Origin: an uncultured Bacteroidia bacterium
Lineage (GTDB): Bacteria; Bacteroidota; Bacteroidia; Bacteroidales; UBA932
Length of the DNA stretch: 52,758 nt
Assembly (NCBI GenBank): GCA_902784435.1
Contig: CACZUR010000016.1
Coordinates: forward strand, 1-52,758
Direction of reading: 5' to 3'
In this document: one piece after another, positions 38,539 through 45,721 of the stretch
How the letters are laid out: every line of letters starts with the position of its first letter
Numbering within the stretch: the first letter of the stretch is position 1
Notes under the pieces: model-generated
What the model was told of the DNA's origin: nothing
What the model saw: only the letters and a program-made list of their open reading frames with translations
Database searches by the model: none
Made by a program: the position numbers and the translations under genes

Positions 38539-41523
38539 TTAGTTTACAAAGGTAATCAAATTATCTTCCAAATACCAGAGATATCCCGCAACTTTTGCAT
38601 ATCCCATCTTCCTGAACAGGTTGCAATAGCGTTGAACCTGACGGACATAAGCGGGCTTGGGCTCTCCGAATTTGTAGTCTATCACGTCTACGGAACCGTC
38701 CGGGCGCAGGACCACGCGGTCCGGCCGGTATTCCGCCCCGTCCGGGGCCAGGATGGCCGACTCGCTCAACACGGTGCATGCTGCGCTGAACCAGCCGCGC
38801 TCCTCCACGGACGCGATGCGCTCCGACAGCAGTTCCAGGGTTTCGTCCCGCATGGAGGCGGGCAGTTCTCCCGTGCCGATAGCCGCCTCTACGGCGTCGT
38901 CCAGGTCTTCCGGGATATTCACGTGCTCCAGGATGCCATGCAGGATACTGCCGCGGATGCGGCGGCTGGCAGCAGCCCCAAAACTGCCGTCTTCCCCGAA
39001 ATAGTCCATCGCTTCCGGCGAGAAACGCAGGCGGTTGCCGCTGTCGGCCGGAAAAGAGGTGTAAGTGGCCTTGACGGGCTCCTGGTCCGAAGTCTCGCGC
39101 CGGAGCTGGCGCCAGGGGTAGGGTTCTCCCTGGGTGAAATGCGCCGTGTTGACAAAAGTATACAGCAGCTGGGCCATGTTCTTGGGCTCCGAAAAATTCT
39201 TGGGCATGGGGGCGGCAATCACCTTCAGGCCGTACTGTGCCCGCGTCAGGGCCACGTAGAAGATGTTGATATTGTCGATGGCCTGGCGCAGGCGCTCCCG
39301 GCGGTAATCGGCCTCGAAGAAAGTGTCGGCCGCACCGCCGTCCAGCTGCACGCGGTAAGTTCCCTCCGCCCTGTTTTCCAGCGGGCTGCCCTCCAGGGCC
39401 GGTGAGCACCAGTACGGGCTGCCTTTGAACAGGGTCACTTTTTCCGCGAACGGGACAATCACGAAGGGGAACTCCAGTCCCTTGGACTTGTGCACCGTCA
39501 TCACGCGCACGGAATTGCCGCGCTGGGGAGAGGCAATCTTGGGGCTGGCATCTGACCAGGCCCGGAGGAAGGCCTCCAGGTTATTGCCATTGAGGGATAC
39601 CCAGTCCTGCAGGAAATCCATAAAGGACTGTATATAAGGTGTCTCTGCATCGAATAAAGCAGGATCCGCCTCTCTGATTTCCCGCAGCAGGGCCTCTGAC
39701 AGGTCTGTCAGCGAATGGTAGCCGCCGGGAATCCGGATATCCAGCGACCGGGCCAGGAAACCGGCCACGGAAGGAGCCTCCGGACTGGGCGGCGCCTCTA
39801 CCAGCGACAGTTGGGACACCAGCCGGCGCACGGTCACGGAAGACTTCACGAAAAGGGAATCGTCCGACACCACCGGAATGCCGTTTTCCAGCAGCTGGGC
39901 AGCCACGGCGGCACCCTCGGCATTTCCCCTCACCAGGACGGCCATATCGGACCAGGCTCCCCCGCTCTCATGAATCTGCTGCACAGTCTGCAGGATTTCT
40001 CCCATCTGGTCTTCGGTGAAAAGCACTTCCACGGATCCCGGGGCCGGATCCCGGAATTGGGCTTCCTGCTCTACATCGGCATACAGTTTTCCCACCACGT
40101 CCGTTTCCAGCAGGCGGTCCAGTTCCCCGGCGGCATGCACGAAGAAACGGTTGTTAAAGGAGACGATTTGCCGGCAAGTGCGGTAATTCCGGTCCAGCGG
40201 AACGGTTTTCGCGCGGGGGAATTCCCCTTCCAGTCCACTGTGCAGCAGGTTCCAGTCACTGCCCCGCCAGCGGTAGATGCTCTGCTTGACATCGCCCACC
40301 ACCAGCGAATCCTGTCCGGCAGCGTCGCTGTTATGGAGGAGCGGCCGGAAGTTGTCCCACTGGATTTCAGACGTGTCCTGGAACTCGTCCAGCAGGAAAT
40401 GCTCGTAGCGAACGCCCAGTTTTTCGTAAATGAAGGGGGCGTCCGTTCCGTCGATGATGCCTTTCAGGATGGTGTTGCTATCGTCCAGGCACAGCAGGTT
40501 TTTCTCTTTCTGGATGGCGGTGAAGGCGGTGCGCAGTTCCCCGGCCACCCCCAGGGCATACAACTGCCCTTGAATGGTGCGCGCGGTGTTATAGGCCTTG
40601 AATGGCAGGCCGAAGCAGTCCTGAAACGCCTGCAGCGGCCCGTCCAGGGCGCCGCCCAGCTGGTCCAGAAGACGGGCATGGGCCTTGGAGAACCATAGCT
40701 CCGGGTTGGCGGCCTTGCTCATGAAGGAATCCGTGGGGCGTTTGATGGGTTCCTCCGGATCCAGATAGTTGTACAGGGCTTTGAGGAAACCGCGGTTGCT
40801 TTGCGAAGGGTCTACGCCGGCCCCTTCCAGGGCTTTCACGCAGGCCGATGCCGCCTCTTTCACCCGCGTCAGGAAGTTCTGCTGCACCTCCCGGCAATAC
40901 CGGCGCAGTCCGTCCAGTTTTTCCCGCGGAAAATCCTTTCCTTCCGGTAAATCCCTGAGGCTCAGGGCCATTTCCTGCAGACGGGCCTCCAGGGAAAAAT
41001 AGCCGCGCTGATGAAGGTCTTCCTGTACGCCATCCGTGAGCCACCGGAGGAGCTGGGGATCCCCGTCCTCGGTGAGGCCGTCCAGTACGCGGTCTACGCT
41101 TTCCGCCACCAGGGCCTCCCGGTCCAGCTGCACCTGATAGGCCACAAACTGGCCGATCTCGCGGGAAAAGGCCCGCAACGTCTGCTGGAAAAAGCGGTCG
41201 ATGGTACTGACCGCAAAGGCCGAATAGTCGTGCAGGATGCCGGAAAGCTGCTGCTGCGCCCGCCGGCGGATAGTCTCCTCCGTCATCTTCAGACCAGCCT
41301 TCAGGTCTTCCAGATAAGGAGACTCTCCGGGCGTGGTTGCCAGGATGTTCAGCTCCTTGAGGATGCGCCGCTTCATCTCGTCCGTGGCCTTGTTGGTGAA
41401 GGTCACGGCCAGCACATGCCTGTACGCATCGGCCTGCCCGCTGCCGATAACCAGGCGGATGTACTCCTTGGCCAGATTGTATGTTTTGCCGGAACCGGCC
41501 GACGCCTTCAGGATCTTGATCAT
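38539..41523 (-). CDS. addA: AddA-like UvrD/RecB helicase-nuclease
   Basis: A 994-residue superfamily 1A helicase with a C-terminal RecB-type nuclease, the AddA subunit of a break-processing helicase-nuclease. Walker A ASAGSGKT (7-14), VTFTNKATDEMKRR (motif Ia region), LLDEFQDTS (motif II), GDVKQSIYRWRG (motif III), VMTVHKSKGLEFPFV (motif V) and VALTRAQYGL (motif VI) are all visible. The nuclease carries LHGILEHV and VIDYKFG (Asp949, Lys951). Its likely partner AddB is 18 kb away. It starts the operon addA-DUF4290-ftsK-lolA-like. Confidence 0.94.
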   Translation of the reverse strand: MIKILKASAGSGKTYNLAKEYIRLVIGSGQADAYRHVLAVTFTNKATDEMKRRILKELNILATTPGESPYLEDLKAGLKMTEETIRRRAQQQLSGILHDYSAFAVSTIDRFFQQTLRAFSREIGQFVAYQVQLDREALVAESVDRVLDGLTEDGDPQLLRWLTDGVQEDLHQRGYFSLEARLQEMALSLRDLPEGKDFPREKLDGLRRYCREVQQNFLTRVKEAASACVKALEGAGVDPSQSNRGFLKALYNYLDPEEPIKRPTDSFMSKAANPELWFSKAHARLLDQLGGALDGPLQAFQDCFGLPFKAYNTARTIQGQLYALGVAGELRTAFTAIQKEKNLLCLDDSNTILKGIIDGTDAPFIYEKLGVRYEHFLLDEFQDTSEIQWDNFRPLLHNSDAAGQDSLVVGDVKQSIYRWRGSDWNLLHSGLEGEFPRAKTVPLDRNYRTCRQIVSFNNRFFVHAAGELDRLLETDVVGKLYADVEQEAQFRDPAPGSVEVLFTEDQMGEILQTVQQIHESGGAWSDMAVLVRGNAEGAAVAAQLLENGIPVVSDDSLFVKSSVTVRRLVSQLSLVEAPPSPEAPSVAGFLARSLDIRIPGGYHSLTDLSEALLREIREADPALFDAETPYIQSFMDFLQDWVSLNGNNLEAFLRAWSDASPKIASPQRGNSVRVMTVHKSKGLEFPFVIVPFAEKVTLFKGSPYWCSPALEGSPLENRAEGTYRVQLDGGAADTFFEADYRRERLRQAIDNINIFYVALTRAQYGLKVIAAPMPKNFSEPKNMAQLLYTFVNTAHFTQGEPYPWRQLRRETSDQEPVKATYTSFPADSGNRLRFSPEAMDYFGEDGSFGAAASRRIRGSILHGILEHVNIPEDLDDAVEAAIGTGELPASMRDETLELLSERIASVEERGWFSAACTVLSESAILAPDGAEYRPDRVVLRPDGSVDVIDYKFGEPKPAYVRQVQRYCNLFRKMGYAKVAGYLWYLEDNLITFVN

Positions 41524-41530
41524 ACGTTTA

Positions 41531-41538
41531 CAAAGATA
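41531..41538 (-). promoter_or_regulatory. -7 box of the addA-ftsK operon
   Basis: TATCTTTG on the minus strand, 7 bases before the addA ATG. There is no TTG at -33. Confidence 0.55.
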
Positions 41539-41611
41539 ATAAAAAAACAGATGCTCACGAATCCTTTTTGCCAGCTGGCACTTAAATCACCTTCTACCAA
41601 AAACTTACAGT

Positions 41612-41651
41612 ACTGGACGGGTACTTATCGGCCACCCGTCCGATGACGTAA
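41612..41651 (-). repeat. Hairpin repeat, copy A, after the LytTR gene
   Basis: On the minus strand, TTACGTCATCGGACGGGT (41651-41634), 11 variable bases and ACCCGTCC (41622-41615) begin 1 base after the LytTR stop. GGACGGGT pairs with ACCCGTCC to form an 8-bp stem. The same 37-base pattern (33 of 37 bases identical) occurs in reverse orientation after the ExbB-like gene (copy B). The copy is flanked by the 8-base direct repeat AACTTACA (41602-41609 and 41650-41657). Confidence 0.85.
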
Positions 41652-41652
41652 C

Positions 41653-42366
41653 TTACAATCTGTCAAGAGTTTTAGTGCCAGAGGCCACCTTATCTCTATA
41701 CTTTCTGGACACCGGAAGGCGGACGCCATTCACCAAAACGCATTCCGGCGATTCCGGAACCAGCAAACTGAGGTTCACCAGATAGGAACGGTGAATTCTG
41801 AGGAAGCCTTCTCCCAACAGATTCTCCCACTGGCCGATACCGGTTTTATTGCGGTACGCCGCACCGTCCGCTGTTACAATGCGTACCTCGGTATCGTTGG
41901 ACTCCACGTAAGCAATCTCGGCAAGAGGCAGCGAAACACTTTTCCGGTCAGAGAAGAAAGTGACCGTACGGGGTCTGGCTTTGATATGGTTTCCTATCCA
42001 TCGGCCCCAGAAATAGTCTCCCAGAGAGAGGGTGGTAAGAATCATTCCCAGAAAGGCCGGATTAATGAGCATAGGAGAGATGCTCTTTCTGCTTTGATGA
42101 AACCCTTCCGGGGTTAGCGATGTCCACACCCCGAAATGAAGGATAATCACCAGCAGGATGACAGCTGTCAAAACGGCAAGAGACAGATACACCTTGTCCC
42201 TGGGCCGCTGCGCTTTGGGCATCCAGAACTCCAGGGCTAAAGCACAGGGACAGAAAACGAGGCCGATAAGAACAGCCTGGGCCAGGGTATAGTCCAAACT
42301 GGTAAGGATGGCAGCCTGTAATGCCACGGCAGCCAGCCAGTAAGCTATGCGGAATAAGACTCTCAT
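41653..42366 (-). CDS. Membrane-bound LytTR-family transcription regulator
   Basis: A 237-residue protein with four predicted membrane helices (about 4-25, 29-48, 58-82, 98-118) fused to a LytTR DNA-binding domain (about 135-235; PLAEIAYVESNDTEVRIV, FLRIHRSYLVNL, LPVSRKYRD). LytTR domains bind direct repeats and control secreted or membrane systems. Here the sensor is the membrane part itself and no response-regulator receiver domain is present. The ATG at 42366 follows an excellent promoter by a few bases; an upstream in-frame ATG (42408) would precede that promoter. It is divergent from the ExbB-like gene with 143 bases between. Confidence 0.9.
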   Translation of the reverse strand: MRVLFRIAYWLAAVALQAAILTSLDYTLAQAVLIGLVFCPCALALEFWMPKAQRPRDKVYLSLAVLTAVILLVIILHFGVWTSLTPEGFHQSRKSISPMLINPAFLGMILTTLSLGDYFWGRWIGNHIKARPRTVTFFSDRKSVSLPLAEIAYVESNDTEVRIVTADGAAYRNKTGIGQWENLLGEGFLRIHRSYLVNLSLLVPESPECVLVNGVRLPVSRKYRDKVASGTKTLDRL

Positions 42367-42373
42367 CAGTACG

Positions 42374-42404
42374 CAAAAATAGGGAAAAAGTCTCTCTTGA
42401 ACAA
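42374..42404 (-). promoter_or_regulatory. Promoter of the LytTR gene
   Basis: TTG (42404-42402), 20 bases, then TATTTTTG (42381-42374) on the minus strand. The predicted leader is almost zero, since the ATG is 7 bases downstream. Confidence 0.75.
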
Positions 42405-42454
42405 GCATATAGGCCTTGCAGAGGGTTTTGACAGGGCTATGGTGGGTTTTAACT

Positions 42455-42486
42455 TTGGATTATACTCCCGGATTGGAGTACCTTTG
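42455..42486 (+). promoter_or_regulatory. Promoter of the ExbB-like gene with internal dyad operator
   Basis: TTG (42455-42457), 21 bases, then TACCTTTG (42479-42486). Within the spacer, TACTCC (42463-42468) and GGAGTA (42475-42480) form a 6+6 dyad with a six-base gap that reaches into the first two bases of the -7 box. A protein bound there would block polymerase, so a repressor site is plausible. Confidence 0.7.
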
Positions 42487-42509
42487 CAGCAAACCAAAAC
42501 ACATCCGTT

Positions 42510-42899
42510 ATGAAAGAGGAAGTCTATTACGTTGTGGACTCTTTGGGCGTATCACAGCCTGAGACCATCGAAACGGCTCGTGAACCCATCACGAACCTGT
42601 TTGTTGCAGGCGGACTGGCCGGCATGATTGCCATTACCGTTCTGCTCATCTGCCTGTTCCTGGCAGCCTGGAAAGCGCCCAAGTGGGTGAAAGAAATCGG
42701 CCTGGGCGCTCTTGTCATTGGAATTTTCTGGTCTATCCGCGGCCTGACCCAGATGCTGGGTGTGCTCCAACTGTTTGGAGATATAAGCCCTGCCGTTATC
42801 TGCGGTGGCCTGAAAGTGACACTGATTTCCACCTCCTACGGGCTGATTGTCTACTTCTTATCGCTCGTCATCCGGATTATCCAGAAACCCCGGATTTGA
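42510..42899 (+). CDS. Small ExbB/MotA/TolQ-like membrane protein
   Basis: A 129-residue protein with three predicted membrane helices (about 29-52, 61-78, 96-121). The last one, GGLKVTLISTSYGLIVYFLS, resembles the conserved helix of ExbB, TolQ and MotA, where Thr residues line the proton path. The cytoplasmic domain of a full ExbB is missing and no ExbD-like partner is adjacent. It may be a stripped-down channel or a regulator of the divergent membrane-bound LytTR protein. The ATG at 42510 follows a strong promoter. Assignment to the ExbB group rests on this helix only. Confidence 0.7.
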   Translation: MKEEVYYVVDSLGVSQPETIETAREPITNLFVAGGLAGMIAITVLLICLFLAAWKAPKWVKEIGLGALVIGIFWSIRGLTQMLGVLQLFGDISPAVICGGLKVTLISTSYGLIVYFLSLVIRIIQKPRI

Positions 42900-42929
42900 G
42901 CGCTGGCAGACAAGTCATTTATTTTCACT

Positions 42930-42982
42930 GCTTTACGTCATCGGACGGGTAACTGACAAGTACCCGTCCGATGACGTAAAGC
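42930..42982 (+). repeat. Hairpin repeat, copy B, perfect 22-bp palindrome
   Basis: The two 22-base arms (42930-42951 and 42961-42982) are exact reverse complements, with a nine-base loop ACTGACAAG. The arm core is TTACGTCATCGGACGGGT. It lies 30 bases after the ExbB-like stop and has no T-tract. Bases 42933-42969 match copy A in inverted orientation. The following bases, 42983-43132, contain no gene or repeat that I can recognise. Confidence 0.95.
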
Positions 42983-43132
42983 GCAATTAATCAGTAGGTT
43001 AGCCGCCAGTTCCAAATTCGCAGGAACTTGGCTATCTGCCTTTCCGAAGCGGCCGCTATCGCTTCCATTGCGACGCCAGGGGAACAGAACTCACTGCAGA
43101 ATAAAAATTTTTCAAGATTTTGTAAAAATTTA

Positions 43133-43162
43133 TTGCAACTCGGTAAATTATTACTATATTTG
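43133..43162 (+). promoter_or_regulatory. Promoter of the NfeD-flotillin operon
   Basis: TTG (43133-43135), 19 bases, then TATATTTG (43155-43162), 23 bases before the ATG at 43186. Confidence 0.75.
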
Positions 43163-43185
43163 CAAAAACCAAACACTGAAGTCCT

Positions 43186-43800
43186 ATGATCGCATCCTGG
43201 TGGGCAGAACTTAGCCCGGTCATGAAAATCCTGTGGAGCGTCACGCTCACAGCCTCCCTCATCTTCCTCATCCAGAGCATCCTCACCTTCATCGGGGCCG
43301 ATGCAGACTCGGCCGCCGACTTTGACCTGGATGTGGATGCTTCCATGGACGGGTCGGACCTTTCCAACATCGACGGCGGGTCCAACCTGTATACTTTCCG
43401 CAACTTCGTCAACTTTATCCTGGGATTCGGCTGGAGCGCCATCCTGCTGCAGGAGAGCGTCCCGTCGGTAGCCCTGCGCATCACGCTGTCGGTCCTGGTG
43501 GGTATCGGACTGGTTGTCGCCGTCATGTATATGTTCAAGTGGCTGGCCGGTATGCAGCAGAGCGGAAACATCAACCTGCAAAGGTCTGCCGCCGGCTGTG
43601 AAGGAAAGGTCTATCTGACCATCCCTGCGGCCCGGAGCGGCTCCGGCAAGGTCCAGATTACCATCTCCGGTGCGGTCCGTGAGTACGATGCTGTCACCGA
43701 GAATGAGGCTCCGCTCAAGACCGGCACCTCCATCCGTGTGGTAGACGCCCTGGACGCCAATACCCTGTTAGTAGAAGAAAGTAACTCTTATACCGTATAA
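43186..43800 (+). CDS. NfeD/YuaF-like membrane protein
   Basis: A 204-residue protein with an N-terminal membrane helix (about 13-36), an acidic Asp/Ser-rich loop (about 38-68), two further helices (about 72-92 and 95-117) and a C-terminal OB-fold (about 133-204; CEGKVYLTIPAARSGSGKV, GTSIRVVDALDANTLLVEE). This is the layout of NfeD-family partners of flotillin. The flotillin gene starts 2 bases after its stop. The partners form membrane microdomain assemblies in other bacteria. Confidence 0.87.
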   Translation: MIASWWAELSPVMKILWSVTLTASLIFLIQSILTFIGADADSAADFDLDVDASMDGSDLSNIDGGSNLYTFRNFVNFILGFGWSAILLQESVPSVALRITLSVLVGIGLVVAVMYMFKWLAGMQQSGNINLQRSAAGCEGKVYLTIPAARSGSGKVQITISGAVREYDAVTENEAPLKTGTSIRVVDALDANTLLVEESNSYTV

Positions 43801-43802
43801 TT

Positions 43803-45185
43803 ATGTCTCATCTGTATCTGATCCTCATCATCGTGGCCGTGGTGTTCGTAACCCTGTCGGCCATCCTCAAGCGCTATCGCCGCTGCCCCTCGGACAAGAT
43901 TCTTGTCATCTACGGTAAAACCGGTAAGAATGCCACCGGAAGCATCTCTTCGGCCCGTTGCGTACACGGCGGAGCCGCCTTCATCTGGCCCGTGTTCCAG
44001 GATTATGCCTTCCTGGACCTGAAGCCCATCTCCATCGAGTGCAACCTCACCAACGCCCTGTCCAAGCAGAACATCCGCGTCGACGTTCCCTGCCGCTTCA
44101 CCGTGGGTATCTCCACCGAACCGGAGAACATGACCAACGCCGCCGAGCGCCTGCTGGGCCTGAGCGTAGACAGCATCCAGAACATCGCCACCGATATCCT
44201 CTTCGGCCAGCTGCGTCTCGTGATCGCCACCATGGACATCGAGGAAATCAACGCAGACCGTGACAAGTTCCTGGCCAACGTGTCCACCAACGTGGAGGCG
44301 GAACTCCGCAAAATCGGCCTCAAGCTCATCAACGTGAACGTGACCGATATCCGCGACGAATCCGGCTACATCGAGGCCCTGGGTAAGGAAGCCGCCGCCA
44401 AAGCCATCAACGACGCCAAGAAGAGCGTGGCCGAGCAGAACCGTTACGGTGAAACCGGCAAGGCCAACGCCGACAAGGACACCCGTATCAACGTGGCTGC
44501 CGCCAACGCCGACGCCGTGAAGGGTGAGAACGACGCCAAGATCGCCATCGCCAACTCCGACGCTCTCCGCCGCCAGAAGACGGCAGAAGCCGACCGCGTG
44601 GCCGTGGCCGCAGAAAAGGTGCAGGCCGCCAAGGCCCTGGAAGAAGCCTACCAGAGTGAGCGTGACGCCGAACTGGCCCGCGCCGAGCGCGAACAGGCCA
44701 CCCAGAAAGCCAACATCGTGGTGGCTGCGGAAATCGACAAGCAGAAGAAGATCATCGAGGCCGAGGCCGAAGCCGAGCAGATCCGCCGCAAGGCCAAGGG
44801 TGAGGCCGACGCCATTTTCGCCAAGATGGACGCCCAGGCAAAGGGTATGCTGGAAATCCTGACCAAGCAGGCCGACGGTTTCAAGAACCTGGTCAGCGCC
44901 GCGGAAGGCGACGCCCAGAAGGCCGTCCTCATGATGATCGCCGACAAACTGCCCGAACTGGTGAAGACCCAGGTAGAGGCCGTGAAAGGCATCAATATCG
45001 ACAAGGTCACCGTGTGGGATACCGGGAACGGCGCCGACGGAAAGACCGCCACGTCCAACTTCATCTCCGGCATGATGAAATCCGTACCTCCGCTGGAAGA
45101 CCTGTTCAAGATGGCCGGTATGGAACTCCCCTCCTACCTGAAGGGTAAGCCCGATGAGCAGCCTCAGCCGGAGGCAGAAAAGTAA
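43803..45185 (+). CDS. Flotillin (SPFH domain) family protein
   Basis: A 460-residue protein with an N-terminal membrane helix (about 4-22), an SPFH domain (about 28-190) and a long Ala/Glu/Lys-rich coiled coil (about 195-350, with repeated EAEAEQ and AEADR segments), then a helical C-terminus. Flotillins scaffold lipid microdomains and influence membrane fluidity and secretion. The NfeD-like partner is immediately upstream. The coiled-coil region is compositionally extreme but in frame throughout. Confidence 0.94.
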   Translation: MSHLYLILIIVAVVFVTLSAILKRYRRCPSDKILVIYGKTGKNATGSISSARCVHGGAAFIWPVFQDYAFLDLKPISIECNLTNALSKQNIRVDVPCRFTVGISTEPENMTNAAERLLGLSVDSIQNIATDILFGQLRLVIATMDIEEINADRDKFLANVSTNVEAELRKIGLKLINVNVTDIRDESGYIEALGKEAAAKAINDAKKSVAEQNRYGETGKANADKDTRINVAAANADAVKGENDAKIAIANSDALRRQKTAEADRVAVAAEKVQAAKALEEAYQSERDAELARAEREQATQKANIVVAAEIDKQKKIIEAEAEAEQIRRKAKGEADAIFAKMDAQAKGMLEILTKQADGFKNLVSAAEGDAQKAVLMMIADKLPELVKTQVEAVKGINIDKVTVWDTGNGADGKTATSNFISGMMKSVPPLEDLFKMAGMELPSYLKGKPDEQPQPEAEK

Positions 45186-45191
45186 GCGCTT

Positions 45192-45404
45192 ATGCCGATT
45201 ATCACCAATATCGATGTCATGCTGGCCCGCCGGAAAATGTCCTCCGGCGAGCTGGCGGAAAAAGTCGGCATCACCCCCGCCAACCTTTCCATCCTGAAGT
45301 GCGGCAAGGCAAAGGCCATCCGCCTGAGTACGCTGGATGCCCTCTGCCACGCGCTGGACTGCCAACCGGCCGATCTGCTGGAATATAAACCCGAAGGGTC
45401 CTGA
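45192..45404 (+). CDS. Small XRE/Cro-type helix-turn-helix regulator
   Basis: A 70-residue protein consisting of one Cro/CI helix-turn-helix: MLARRKMSSGELAEKVGI gives helices 1-2, TPANLSILKCGKAKAIRLS the recognition helix, and LDALCHALDCQPADLLEY the end. This is the YozG-like short form. It starts 6 bases after the flotillin stop and is the last gene of that operon, ending before a 13-bp terminator. It may regulate the operon, but no operator can be shown. Confidence 0.9.
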   Translation: MPIITNIDVMLARRKMSSGELAEKVGITPANLSILKCGKAKAIRLSTLDALCHALDCQPADLLEYKPEGS

Positions 45405-45430
45405 CGACATTCGGGCGTACGAAGAACGAG

Positions 45431-45460
45431 AAAAGGCTTCCGGAAAACCGGAAGCCTTTT
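45431..45460. terminator. Bidirectional terminator between the HTH gene and the tRNAs
   Basis: AAAAGGCTTCCGG (45431-45443) and CCGGAAGCCTTTT (45448-45460) form a perfect 13-bp stem with an AAAA loop and T/A runs on both sides. Confidence 0.92.
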
Positions 45461-45461
45461 G

Positions 45462-45534
<73 letters not shown>

Positions 45535-45546
45535 TGGTAACTCTTG

Positions 45547-45619
45547 TGACCCGTTCGGGGCTCGAACCCGAGACCCCAACATTAAAAGTGTTGTGCTCTA
45601 CCAACTGAGCTAACGAGTC
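45547..45619 (-). tRNA. tRNA-Lys (anticodon TTT)
   Basis: The acceptor arm GACTCGT/ACGGGTC (one T-G pair), the D arm TTAGCTCAGTTGG, the anticodon loop CTTTTAA (anticodon complement 45584-45586) and the T arm GGGTTCGAGCCCC give a 73-base tRNA without encoded CCA. It is upstream of the CTT gene by 12 bases and co-transcribed with it. Together they read both lysine codons. Confidence 0.95.
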
Positions 45620-45639
45620 CTCCGTCCCAAATGGGATTG

Positions 45640-45669
45640 CAAAGGTAGTAACTTTTTTGGAATCTGCAA
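45640..45669 (-). promoter_or_regulatory. Promoter of the two tRNA-Lys genes
   Basis: TTG (45669-45667), 19 bases, then TACCTTTG (45647-45640) on the minus strand, identical in spacing and -7 sequence to the rRNA promoter at 244-273. Confidence 0.8.
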
Positions 45670-45721
45670 AAGAAATTTTAAAAATTTTTGAGACTCCGGA
45701 GACAGTCCGGAAAAACCGGCT

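Noticed and set aside
42991-43581. A minus-strand frame covering 42991-43180, considered as a gene remnant
   Set aside because: The part outside the NfeD gene ends SERQIAKFLRIWNWRLTY, which matches nothing I can name. Most of the frame is antisense to nfeD, so a pseudogene cannot be supported.
43803-45185. Repeated segments in the flotillin gene as DNA tandem repeats
   Set aside because: The similarity comes from coiled-coil composition (Ala, Glu, Lys codons) and there are no exact repeat units.
45192-45404. HTH protein as antitoxin of a toxin-antitoxin pair
   Set aside because: No toxin-like gene is adjacent; the partners are flotillin and tRNAs.
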